12,185 nucleotides of DNA from an uncultured Clostridia bacterium (GTDB taxonomy: Bacteria > Bacillota > Clostridia > Oscillospirales > Oscillospiraceae), in contig CAMVJF010000030.1 of assembly GCA_947167725.1 (NCBI GenBank), positions 1-12,185 on the forward strand, in the 5' to 3' direction. The position numbers and the translations under genes were made by a program. Every line of letters starts with the position of its first letter. Position 1 is the stretch's first letter. Shown here piece by piece: positions 1-6,248 of the stretch. Under the pieces are notes generated by a model, which saw only the letters and a program-made list of their open reading frames with translations, did not search any database and was not told where the DNA came from.

Positions 1-398
1 ACCTCCATGATGAAGCGGATGGCCATGCGGGTGTCGGCGTTAGCGCCGCAGAAGGCGTCGACGACGAAGAGACGCTTGTTGCACAGCTCCTTCACGGCGA
101 GGTCTTTGACCTGGCCCCAGACCTCTTCGCTCATGGGATGGTTGTCGTTTTTATACTCCGGCGTGGTCCACCACACGGTGCCGCGGGAGTTCTCGTCCAT
201 GACGATATATTTGTCCTTGGGGGAGCGGCCGGTATAGATGCCGGTCATGACGTTGACGGCGTCGAGCTCGGTGAGCTGACCGACCTCAAAGCCTTCAAGC
301 CCGCTCTTCATCTCCTCTTCATAAAGGAGCTCGTAAGAGGGGTTGTAGACGATCTCACTACTGCCGGTGATGCCGTATTTGCTCAGATCGAGTGCCAT
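1..398 (-). CDS. pckA: Phosphoenolpyruvate carboxykinase (ATP), N-terminal part
   Basis: ATP-dependent PEP carboxykinase interconverts oxaloacetate + ATP and PEP + CO2 + ADP in the cytoplasm. In anaerobes it can run in the carboxylating direction. The 132 complete codons visible begin MALDLSKYGI and contain the substrate-binding stretch TGRSPKDKYIV (residues 56-66) and DAFCGANADTR (about 114-124), both characteristic of the ATP-type family. The full enzyme is usually about 520-540 residues, so roughly three quarters lies beyond the left edge. The ATG at 398-396 was chosen because a GAGG-type ribosome site lies just upstream (complement of 405-410) and a promoter lies further up. The gene is divergent from the GNAT gene. 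The family assignment is secure; the state of the rest of the gene cannot be seen. Confidence 0.93.
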   Translation of the reverse strand, partial: MALDLSKYGITGSSEIVYNPSYELLYEEEMKSGLEGFEVGQLTELDAVNVMTGIYTGRSPKDKYIVMDENSRGTVWWTTPEYKNDNHPMSEEVWGQVKDLAVKELCNKRLFVVDAFCGANADTRMAIRFIME

Positions 399-464
399 AA
401 ACAATACCTCGTTTCTATAATCGTTCTGTGGATCATACAGGTTTTGGCTCAACAAATAAAGTAT

Positions 465-492
465 ATCATAGTTGCGCGGGAATTACCATCAA
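465..492 (-). promoter_or_regulatory. Promoter of pckA
   Basis: On the minus strand, TTGATG (492-487), a 16 nt spacer and TATGAT (470-465) precede pckA. The predicted start is near 458, giving an untranslated leader of about 60 nt. It is back to back with the promoter of the acetyltransferase gene. Confidence 0.6.
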
Positions 493-529
493 AAAGCGTC
501 TTTTCCCGAAAGAAATTCTTCTCACACGC

Positions 530-558
530 TTGCCCGCACCGGACGAGCGTGTTATGAT
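530..558 (+). promoter_or_regulatory. Promoter of the GNAT acetyltransferase gene
   Basis: TTGCCC (530-535), a 17 nt spacer and TATGAT (553-558). The predicted start near 565 gives a short leader that contains the GAGGGGAG ribosome site. Confidence 0.55.
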
Positions 559-583
559 GTGCTGCGGAAAGAGGGGAGAAGCC

Positions 584-1033
584 ATGGAAATCAGAGAAGA
601 AGCGCTCTCGGAGCGCCTTCTGGAGGAGCTCATTGCGCTCTCGCGCGACTGGGAGAGCGAGGACAGCTGCCGCGGCTACCGGGAAAACCGGCGGGATGAT
701 ATTGAAGGAAACCGCATCTTGACGGCGCGCGAGGGCGGCGTGCTTGTCGGCTATCTCTTCGGCGCGGTCTGCCGTGCGAAGGAGCGCAGCAGCGTGATGG
801 AAAAGGACGAGCCGTATTTCGAGCTTGAAGAGCTCTATGTCGTGCCGCGCCTGCGCTCGCGGGGCGTGGGGAGCGCTCTGTTCCGCGCCGCGGAGGAAGC
901 GCTGCGCGGCGAGACGCGCACGATCCTTCTCAGTACGGCGACAAAGGACTGGCGCGCCATCCTGCATTTTTATATCGAAGAGCTCGGCATGGACTTCTGG
1001 TCCGCCCGCCTCTTCAAAACGATCACGGACTGA
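584..1033 (+). CDS. GNAT family N-acetyltransferase
   Basis: A 149-residue cytoplasmic protein of the Gcn5-related acetyltransferase fold, which transfers acetyl from acetyl-CoA to an amine. The best landmark is motif A: a beta strand LEELYVVP (81-88) followed by the pyrophosphate-binding loop RLRSRGVGSALF (89-100), matching the family pattern R/Q-x-x-G-x-G. The C-terminal part with HFY (128-130) and ELGMDFW fits motif B. I chose the ATG at 584 over in-frame upstream starts because GAGGGGAG sits directly before it and the promoter lies only about 25 bases upstream. The substrate is not predictable. The last codons form half of a shared terminator with the convergent glycosylase gene. Similar small GNATs act on protein N-termini, metabolites or antibiotics; nothing here separates these. 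Confidence 0.85.
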   Translation: MEIREEALSERLLEELIALSRDWESEDSCRGYRENRRDDIEGNRILTAREGGVLVGYLFGAVCRAKERSSVMEKDEPYFELEELYVVPRLRSRGVGSALFRAAEEALRGETRTILLSTATKDWRAILHFYIEELGMDFWSARLFKTITD

Positions 1034-1055
1034 GGGATCAGCCCGTGATCGTTTT
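1016..1055. terminator. Bidirectional terminator built from two convergent coding ends
   Basis: A perfect 13 bp stem pairs 1016-1028 with 1043-1055, followed after one mismatch by a 4 bp inner stem (1030-1033 with 1038-1041) and a GGGA tetraloop. The outer ends are AAAA and TTTT, so the hairpin can work on both strands. Both stop codons (TGA ending at 1033 on +, TGA at 1040-1038 on -) lie inside it. Confidence 0.85.
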
Positions 1056-1544
1056 CAATATGCACCATTCCTCTTCCAGCGCCTCGAGCGAACGCGCCGC
1101 GTTGGCCGGGCTGGTCGAGGGCAGGGGGAGGTCCTCCAGCCCCGTCAGGGAGAGCAGATGCTTTTGATACAGCTCGTGCGCCTTTCCTCCGTTGGTCACG
1201 ACCGCGCGGCTCGCCGCGCCTGCGAGGATCGGCCGGATGTCGTTCGGCCGCACGTTGCGGATCGTGCTGTCGGCGGAGAGGCGGATATCGCATTCGCCGA
1301 CCACATCCCAGAGCGCGACGCAGCAGGAGAGCAGAAGCGCGCGCTTTTCCTCGATGCTTTCGGGGAGCGGCAGACCGTAGACGCGAGCGAGGACGCGCCA
1401 GAAGCGGTTGCGCGGATGGCCGTAATAAAACTGCTGCTCGCGCGACTTGAGGGACGGCAGCGTGCCGAGCACGAGCACGCGCGAGCGCTCGTCCCAGATC
1501 GGCGCAAAGCCGTGGACGACGTGGCTCCATGGGGATCCGTCCAT
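1038..1544 (-). CDS. DNA-deoxyinosine (hypoxanthine-DNA) glycosylase, UDG superfamily
   Basis: A 168-residue protein of the uracil-DNA glycosylase superfamily, family 6 (hypoxanthine-DNA glycosylase), which removes deaminated adenine from DNA to start base excision repair. Landmarks: VLVLGTLPS (23-31), the aromatic stretch YYGHPRNRFW (40-49), and LPSTSPAN (141-148) near the C-terminus, in the order and spacing expected for this family; the length also fits. The ATG at 1544 has GGGAGG about 10 nt upstream (complement of 1555-1560). Upstream on the minus strand is TTGACT, but the nearest -10 candidate (GATAAA) is 20 nt away, so the promoter is uncertain. It converges on the GNAT gene with only 4 nt between the stop codons. 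Assignment to family 6 rather than another UDG branch rests on the GTLPS and YYGHP motifs. Confidence 0.82.
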   Translation of the reverse strand: MDGSPWSHVVHGFAPIWDERSRVLVLGTLPSLKSREQQFYYGHPRNRFWRVLARVYGLPLPESIEEKRALLLSCCVALWDVVGECDIRLSADSTIRNVRPNDIRPILAGAASRAVVTNGGKAHELYQKHLLSLTGLEDLPLPSTSPANAARSLEALEEEWCILKTITG

Positions 1545-1638
1545 TCGACGCCTTCCTCCCTTCCGTCTTTATCCTGCACCGGATGCGGGAGAAAGTCAAG
1601 AGAGACCGCGACAAATGTTTAACACACGCCTCCGCGGC

Positions 1639-1667
1639 TTGAAAAGCATGGAGGAAAGGACTATAAT
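1639..1667 (+). promoter_or_regulatory. Promoter of plsY
   Basis: TTGAAA (1639-1644), a 17 nt spacer and a perfect TATAAT (1662-1667). The predicted start near 1674 leaves a leader of about 35 nt, with an AAAGGA ribosome site before the ATG at 1710. Confidence 0.8.
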
Positions 1668-1709
1668 AATATATATACCGAATCCGTCGGCTGCAAAAAG
1701 GACTGCGAA

Positions 1710-2309
1710 ATGGAAATTCTGAAATACATCCTGATCGTCGTGGCGGGATATCTGCTCGGGTCGGTCAGCTTCTCGATCATCTTCTCCCGCCTGCTCGGCC
1801 GCGACGTCCGTGAGCAGGGGAGCGGCAACGCCGGCGCGACCAATATGGCGCGCAGCTTCGGCCTCGGCGCGGGCTTCGTCACGCTCTTCGGCGACTTCTT
1901 CAAGGCAGTCGCCGCCATGGCGCTCGGCTGGCTGCTCGCGGGAGACTGGGGACTGATGGCGGGCGGCGCCGCCTGCATTACCGGCCACTGTTTTCCGGTT
2001 TTCTATCATTTTCACGGCGGCAAGGGCATCTCCGTCGGCGCGGCGATCGGCCTCGCAATCGACTGGCGCGTGTTCCTCGCGATCGTGGCCGTCTTTCTGA
2101 TCGCTGCCTTCCTGAGCAAGAAGGTCTCGCTCGGCTCGGTCTGCGCCGCGGTCGCGGTCGTGGCGTTTTCCATCGTTTTTGCCGTACCTCTTCCGCGCCT
2201 GCTCCTCGCGATCTACGGGGCTTGCCTCGCGGTCTTTCAGCACCGCGCGAACATCAAGCGCCTCATCGAGGGCACGGAGCCCGATTTTCATGCTGCAAAA
2301 GAGAAATAA
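1710..2309 (+). CDS. plsY: Acyl-phosphate:glycerol-3-phosphate acyltransferase PlsY
   Basis: An integral membrane enzyme that transfers the acyl group of acyl-phosphate (made by PlsX) to glycerol-3-phosphate, the first committed step of phospholipid synthesis. All three active-site loops are present: GSGNAGATNMAR (37-48), TGHCFPVFYHFHGGKG (91-106) and HRANIKRLIEGTE (178-190). Hydrophobic stretches fit the usual multi-pass topology (for example 5-27, 52-76, 82-98, 108-136 and 139-176). The length of 199 residues is normal. The start is supported by AAAGGA just upstream and the consensus promoter. It is a single-gene unit with its own promoter and terminator. The frequent neighbour gpsA is not next to it here, and no engA (der) is seen. 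Confidence 0.96.
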   Translation: MEILKYILIVVAGYLLGSVSFSIIFSRLLGRDVREQGSGNAGATNMARSFGLGAGFVTLFGDFFKAVAAMALGWLLAGDWGLMAGGAACITGHCFPVFYHFHGGKGISVGAAIGLAIDWRVFLAIVAVFLIAAFLSKKVSLGSVCAAVAVVAFSIVFAVPLPRLLLAIYGACLAVFQHRANIKRLIEGTEPDFHAAKEK

Positions 2310-2328
2310 CACGGCGTCGATCCGCACG

Positions 2329-2354
2329 AAAAAAGCGCCCTGAGGGGCGTTTTT
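2329..2354 (+). terminator. Terminator of plsY
   Basis: A stem pairs GCGCCC with GGGCGT around a TGAG loop (2341-2344), extended by A-T pairs and followed by TTTTT to 2354. It sits 20 bases after the plsY stop. The A tract on the left could also let it act on the minus strand. Confidence 0.8.
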
Positions 2355-2371
2355 CTCTTGCTTGCTCGCCC

Positions 2372-2400
2372 TTGCAAACGCCGCGGAGCCATGCTATCAT
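2372..2400 (+). promoter_or_regulatory. Promoter of the dipeptidase gene
   Basis: TTGCAA (2372-2377), a 17 nt spacer and TATCAT (2395-2400), with a TGC extended -10 directly before the hexamer (2392-2394). Confidence 0.7.
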
Positions 2401-2435
2401 AATACCGACATTTCGCTGAGAAAAGGAGAACATCC

Positions 2436-3833
2436 ATGGACGAAACACTGCGCAGAGAGATCGAAGAATTCGTGGCGGAGAACGAAACGGCAATCTTTGA
2501 AGATATCGCGAAGCTCGTCGCGGTCAACAGCGTGAACATGCCCGCGCTTCCCGGCATTCCCTTCGGCGAGGGACCGGCGAAGGCGCTGGCCGCCGCGCTG
2601 GAGATCGCCCGCGGCATGGGCCTCGAGGCCGTCGACTGCGAGGGCATGATCGGCTACGCCCAGCTCGGCGAGGGCGGCAGGGACTGCGCCGATTATCTTG
2701 CGACCATCACCCACCTCGACGTGGTCCCGGTGGGCGAGGGCTGGAGCGCCGACCCCTTTACGATGCGTGAGCGCGAAGGCTGGATCCTCGGCCGCGGCGT
2801 GCTCGACGACAAGGGACCGAGCGTGCTGTGCCTCTATGCGCTGAAATACCTGAAGGAAAAAAAGATCCCGCTCCGCTATCCCGTGCGCGCGCTGCTCGGC
2901 GTAAACGAGGAGATCGCCATGAAGGACGTGAAGTGGTATCTTGAAAACTATCCCGCGCCGCTCTTCTGCTTCAGCCCGGATGCAAACTTCCCGCTGTGCA
3001 ACGGCGAGAAGGGCATTTTCCACGGCCGCATCACGGCCGTCGAGCGTGCGAAGAACATCGTGGAAATCAAGGGCGGCTTTGCCGTCAACGCCATTCCCGA
3101 CAAGGCCGAGGCGCTCGTACGGGCGGAAAGGCTCGAAACCAGCGGCCGCGTCACGGCCGAGCAGGCAGGCGAGGGCCTATGGCGCCTGACGGCCTCCGGC
3201 ATCGGCGGTCACGCATCCGCGCCGAAGGGCACGGTCAACGCCATCGGCGAGTTGATCGACTTCCTGCTCGAGAACGGTGTCGCGGAGGAGAGAGAGGGCG
3301 AACTCCTGCGCTTCTTTTCCACGATCCACCACGCTTCTGACGGCAGCCTCTGCGGCATCGCGGCGGACGACGGCCTTTTCGAGCCGCTCACCGCGGTCAG
3401 CGGCGTGATCGGCATGGAGGACGGACACATCTTCCAGACGAACGACTGCCGTTATCCCACGAACACGAGCGGGAGCAAGATCGTCTCCATTCTCTCCGGC
3501 CGCGCGGGTGATCTTGCCGTCGTGAGCGCTGTTCGCGATGAGAAGCCCTTCTACATGCCGCTCTACAAGCAGGAGGTGCAGGTCTGCATCGACGCCTACA
3601 ATACGATGACCGGCGAGCACGCCAGACCCTATACCATCGGCGGCGGCACCTACGCGCGCGAATTCCCCAACGCCGTATCCTTCGGTCCCGAGCACCCGGA
3701 GAGACCCGCTCCGGCCTTTGCCGGACCGATCCACGGCGTGGACGAGGCGGCCTGCAAGGACTGGCTGCTCGAGGCGCTCAAGGTCTATATCCTCGCACTG
3801 CTCGAGCTCGAGAAGCTCAGTTTCCCGAGCTGA
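2436..3833 (+). CDS. M20 family dipeptidase, PepV/Sapep type
   Basis: A cytoplasmic two-metal dipeptidase of peptidase family M20, expected to split dipeptides (including beta-Ala or D-residue types in PepV-like members) as the last step of peptide use. Its 465 residues match PepV. Metal and catalytic residues can be placed: H93 and D95 in THLDVVPVGEGW, D124 in GRGVLDDKGP, the Glu pair E158/E159 in GVNEEI, D182 in FSPDANFP, and H433 in PIHGVDE. The lid domain carries GIGGHASAPKG, which holds the conserved substrate-binding His. GEKGIFHG (190-197) is also typical of PepV/Sapep. AAGGAG (about 2423-2428) precedes the ATG. A 64 nt gap without a clear terminator separates it from the next gene, so the two may be cotranscribed. 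The exact substrate is unknown. Confidence 0.92.
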   Translation: MDETLRREIEEFVAENETAIFEDIAKLVAVNSVNMPALPGIPFGEGPAKALAAALEIARGMGLEAVDCEGMIGYAQLGEGGRDCADYLATITHLDVVPVGEGWSADPFTMREREGWILGRGVLDDKGPSVLCLYALKYLKEKKIPLRYPVRALLGVNEEIAMKDVKWYLENYPAPLFCFSPDANFPLCNGEKGIFHGRITAVERAKNIVEIKGGFAVNAIPDKAEALVRAERLETSGRVTAEQAGEGLWRLTASGIGGHASAPKGTVNAIGELIDFLLENGVAEEREGELLRFFSTIHHASDGSLCGIAADDGLFEPLTAVSGVIGMEDGHIFQTNDCRYPTNTSGSKIVSILSGRAGDLAVVSAVRDEKPFYMPLYKQEVQVCIDAYNTMTGEHARPYTIGGGTYAREFPNAVSFGPEHPERPAPAFAGPIHGVDEAACKDWLLEALKVYILALLELEKLSFPS

Positions 3834-3897
3834 GCGTCCCGCACGGACGGAAAAGGAAACAGAAAGGACGACACGCCACAGGAAGGGGACTGCGGAC

Positions 3898-4527
3898 ATG
3901 AGATTCTGGATCATCTGCAGCGGCGAAAGCAGCGCCGCGCTTCCCGCGCGCTGCACGGCCGAGGAGCTTCAGCGCCTCTGGGAGGAGCGTCTCGCGGCGA
4001 CCGCGCCGCGCCCGGGACTGCCGCGCGTCGAGGCCAACGGACGGCCCCTGTATGTCAGCCCGCGCGGCGCGGCCCACGGAACGGCTTTCCTGCTCGTACC
4101 GGGGGCGGTTGCGCTGTGCGAGCCGCTGCTCGACGAGATCCCGCCCGCGCTGCCCGAAGGCGGGAAGTCCGCTCCGCTCTGGCGCTGGGAGCTTACAAAC
4201 CGCATGCGCTGCCGGCGCGGAATAAAATCAGCGCCGGAGAGCGCGAAGCAGAGCCGGGCGCGCGCCGACGAGCTGATCGACAAGCTCGAGCGCCGCGGCG
4301 AGGACTGCATCCTCATCAGCCATCCGCGGATGATCGCCGTGCTGCTCGACCGTCTGCGCGTGCGCGGCTATGTCGCCCAGCGCACGGGCATCGGCCGCGT
4401 CAAGCCCTTCGAGCAGATGCTGCTGAGCCGGCGCGGCGAGCATTGCGGCGGCTGCGCGCACAACTGCCTGCTCTCCAATCCCGGCTGCAACGTCGGCCGG
4501 GACAAAGCCAAACGCGCCGCCGGATAA
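3898..4527 (+). CDS. Degenerate histidine-phosphatase-like protein with a four-Cys C-terminal tail
   Basis: 209 residues, not recognised as a named protein. Parts fit the histidine phosphatase (phosphoglycerate mutase) fold: an N-terminal strand WIICSGES (4-11) where the family has an RHGE-type motif, YVSPRGAAHGTA (52-63) resembling the SPLxRAxxTA motif, and LISHPRMIAVLLDRL (139-153) resembling VSHGG. However the catalytic Arg-His pair is replaced by Cys-Ser, so phosphatase activity is doubtful; H142 remains. The tail after residue 180 has Cys at 183, 186, 190 and 197 (CGGCAHNC, then NPGC), a likely metal or Fe-S site. The ATG at 3898 has GGAAGGGG upstream. It follows the dipeptidase gene by 64 nt and is itself followed by the Mrp promoter. 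A role in binding a phosphorylated ligand or in metal handling beside Mrp is only inference. Confidence 0.6.
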   Translation: MRFWIICSGESSAALPARCTAEELQRLWEERLAATAPRPGLPRVEANGRPLYVSPRGAAHGTAFLLVPGAVALCEPLLDEIPPALPEGGKSAPLWRWELTNRMRCRRGIKSAPESAKQSRARADELIDKLERRGEDCILISHPRMIAVLLDRLRVRGYVAQRTGIGRVKPFEQMLLSRRGEHCGGCAHNCLLSNPGCNVGRDKAKRAAG

Positions 4528-4545
4528 GGAGCCCCGTGCCGGGAT

Positions 4546-4573
4546 TTGACAAACGCGGCGCAATGGGTATAAT
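4546..4573 (+). promoter_or_regulatory. Promoter of the mrp-nifX unit
   Basis: Perfect TTGACA (4546-4551) and perfect TATAAT (4568-4573) with a 16 nt spacer, the closest match to consensus in the window. The predicted leader is about 35 nt. Confidence 0.85.
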
Positions 4574-4615
4574 AACAGCGGAAATACTCTCCTACAGAAA
4601 GGAATCAACGATACT

Positions 4616-5437
4616 ATGAGCGAATGCACGCACGATTGCTCCACCTGCTCGGAAAACTGCGCCGAGCGTCAGGTCGACTTCCGCAAGCCCCTGCATGAGG
4701 GCGCGAGCGTGAAAAAGGTCATTGCGGTCGTCAGCGGCAAGGGCGGCGTGGGCAAGTCTCTCGTCACCGCGATGCTGGCGAGCGAGATGCAGCGCCGCGG
4801 CTATAACGCCGCCGTCCTGGATGCGGACATCACCGGCCCCTCGATCCCGCGCTCCTTCGGCGTGAGCGAGCATGCCATGGGCACGAGCGAGTATCTCTTC
4901 CCGGTCACGACCCACACCGGGCTGCAGATCATGTCCATCAACCTCATCCTTGAGAACGAGACCGAACCGGTCGTCTGGCGGGGGCCAGTCATCGCGGGCG
5001 CGGTGCAGCAGTTCTGGACCGATGTGCTTTGGCAGGACGTGGACTATATGTTCGTCGACATGCCTCCCGGCACGGGCGACGTCCCGCTGACGGTGTTCCA
5101 GTCCCTGCCCGTGGACGGCGTCGTCGTCGTCACCACGCCGCAGGATCTCGTCGGCATGATCGTGGCCAAGGCCGTCAATATGGCGGGTCTTATGAACAAG
5201 CCGGTGATCGGCCTCGTGGAGAACATGTCCTACTTCAAGTGTCCCGACTGCGGGAAGGAGCATGAGATCTTCGGCGCGAGCAAGGCCGAGTCCGAGGCGG
5301 AGAGCTTCGGGATCAAGACCTGGGCGCGCCTGCCGATCGATCCGGTCGTCGCCGCGATGGTCGACGCCGGCGAGGTCGAGGCAATCCCCGGCGACGGCCT
5401 TGCGCCGGTCGCGGACTTTATCGAAAAGGAGCTTTGA
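4616..5437 (+). CDS. mrp: Mrp/NBP35 (ApbC) family Fe-S carrier P-loop ATPase
   Basis: A 273-residue cytoplasmic ATPase of the Mrp/NBP35 group, which binds a labile [4Fe-4S] cluster at a dimer interface and passes it to apoproteins. The deviant Walker A GKGGVGKS is at 41-48 with the signature Lys at 42. LDADITGPSIPRSFGV (68-83) and DMPPGTGD (148-155) are family hallmarks. The bridging cluster site CPDC has Cys at 209 and 212. The N-terminus adds a second Cys cluster (Cys 4, 8, 11, 15), as in NBP35-like proteins and many clostridial homologues. The ribosome site GAAAGGAA lies a little far from the ATG. The gene ends 1 nt before the ATG of the NifX-type gene, so the two are one operon. Confidence 0.93.
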   Translation: MSECTHDCSTCSENCAERQVDFRKPLHEGASVKKVIAVVSGKGGVGKSLVTAMLASEMQRRGYNAAVLDADITGPSIPRSFGVSEHAMGTSEYLFPVTTHTGLQIMSINLILENETEPVVWRGPVIAGAVQQFWTDVLWQDVDYMFVDMPPGTGDVPLTVFQSLPVDGVVVVTTPQDLVGMIVAKAVNMAGLMNKPVIGLVENMSYFKCPDCGKEHEIFGASKAESEAESFGIKTWARLPIDPVVAAMVDAGEVEAIPGDGLAPVADFIEKEL

Positions 5438-5438
5438 G

Positions 5439-5864
5439 ATGATCAGGATTGCGGTTTCCTATCAGGACGGCGAGATCTTCGAGCACTTCGGCCACACCGA
5501 GCTGTTTGCGATCTACGAATACGACGAGCACGACCTTGACAAATCGACGAAGCGTTTGGTCGACAGCTCCTCGCTCCACGGCCACCAGGACATGGCCGAC
5601 CTGCTCAAGCGCGAGCACGTCGACGCGGTCATCTGCGGCCAGATGGGGCCCGAGGCGCACAGCCTGCTTCTGAGCTACGGCATCATTCCCGTCCCCGGCT
5701 ACTGCGGCGATGCGGATACGGCGGCGGACCTGCTTGTCACCGGCCAGCTCCCCAGCTCCGAGAGCGGCGGCTGCTCCGGCGGCTGCGGCGGCTGCAGCGG
5801 CTGCCACGGCGACGAGAGCGAGGACTCCTGCGGCTGCGGCGGAGGCTGCGGCTGTGGCTGCTGA
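5439..5864 (+). CDS. NifX/NifB-type dinitrogenase Fe-Mo cofactor family protein with Cys-rich tail
   Basis: 141 residues. The first ~105 fit the dinitrogenase iron-molybdenum cofactor biosynthesis domain (PF02579, the NifX/NafY/NifB C-terminal fold): IRIAVSYQDGEIFEHFGHT (2-20) is the classic opening, and VDAVICGQMGPEAHSLLLSYGI (61-82) the second conserved stretch. These domains bind metal clusters, including Mo or Mo-Cu clusters. Residues 110-141 form a Gly/Cys tail with nine Cys (112, 116, 119, 122, 131, 133, 137, 139, 141). The ATG at 5439 has AAGGAG upstream inside the end of mrp. Pairing with Mrp/MinD-like ATPases is common in anaerobes, including the orange-protein (Mo-Cu) system. No nif structural genes are visible, so nitrogen fixation is not implied. 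The tail may be a metal reservoir or transfer site (inference). Confidence 0.87.
   Translation: MIRIAVSYQDGEIFEHFGHTELFAIYEYDEHDLDKSTKRLVDSSSLHGHQDMADLLKREHVDAVICGQMGPEAHSLLLSYGIIPVPGYCGDADTAADLLVTGQLPSSESGGCSGGCGGCSGCHGDESEDSCGCGGGCGCGC
5766..5861 (+). repeat. GGC/TGC-rich codon repeat encoding the Gly-Cys tail
   Basis: Imperfect repeats of the 9-mer GGCGGCTGC and its variants (GGCTGC, GGCTGCGGC) make up most of the last 32 codons of the NifX-type gene, interrupted by a short acidic segment (HGDESEDS). The repeat structure suggests growth by slippage. Confidence 0.7.
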
Positions 5865-5951
5865 AAGAGAACGACAAGAAAAACCTCCCTTTGGGGCACG
5901 CTCCGCAAGGAAGTTGCTTTCAGACAGACAACAACCGGCAGAAAAGAAATG

Positions 5952-5985
5952 AAACAGGCGCGACCGCGATGGTCGCGCCTGTTTT
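5952..5985 (+). terminator. Terminator of the mrp-nifX unit
   Basis: A perfect 14 bp stem pairs 5952-5965 with 5971-5984 around the loop GCGAT and ends in TTTT. The left arm begins AAA and is preceded by an A-rich stretch, so it may also stop minus-strand transcripts from the chr operon. Confidence 0.88.
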
Positions 5986-6248
5986 GTCTGCCTGTTACGG
6001 ATTCTGGGGTGCATAGTCCGATGCTCGTTATACCTGCGGACGAGGAAAGATCGCCTCAACAAACGGGAATTTGAAATCTCCGAAATCACAGGCATTCGCC
6101 AGGTATTCTAGGGCGTTAATGAAGCCCTGTTAAACCGTTGAAAAAAAGGATTTTCCACAATCTGCTCACCGAATCGGATTATTATAAGGCTATACCATCT
6201 CCACAGCGTCCGGGTTTCTTATCAGGGCAAAAACACGGGCAGGATTGA
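5986..6248. other. Gene-poor stretch downstream of the chr operon, possible gene remnant
   Basis: No credible complete gene is seen here. On the minus strand a 33-codon open stretch (6129-6028) reads like the real C-terminus of a protein, with FINALEYLANACDFGDF and then FPFVEAIFPRPQV before a TAA; it has no start and an in-frame stop directly upstream. I do not recognise the family. Base composition is lower in G+C than the host genes. It could be debris of an earlier gene or mobile element, or simply the distal part of the imported segment. No clear terminator for the chr operon was found. Confidence 0.35.

Noticed and set aside
825..1622. Long open frames opposite or shifted to the GNAT and glycosylase genes.
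   Set aside because: They are Arg/Ala-rich shadows typical of G+C-rich DNA, without ribosome sites or domain features, and they cover genes with clear motifs.
3834..3897. Small inverted repeat CGTCC-N5-GGACG just after the dipeptidase stop, as a possible terminator.
   Set aside because: The stem is only 5 bp and there is no T tract, so read-through into the next gene is more likely.
4616..5864. Part of a nitrogen fixation cluster, because of the NifX-type domain.
   Set aside because: No nifHDK, nifE/N or nifB genes are present, and Mrp plus NifX-type pairs are common in anaerobes that do not fix nitrogen.
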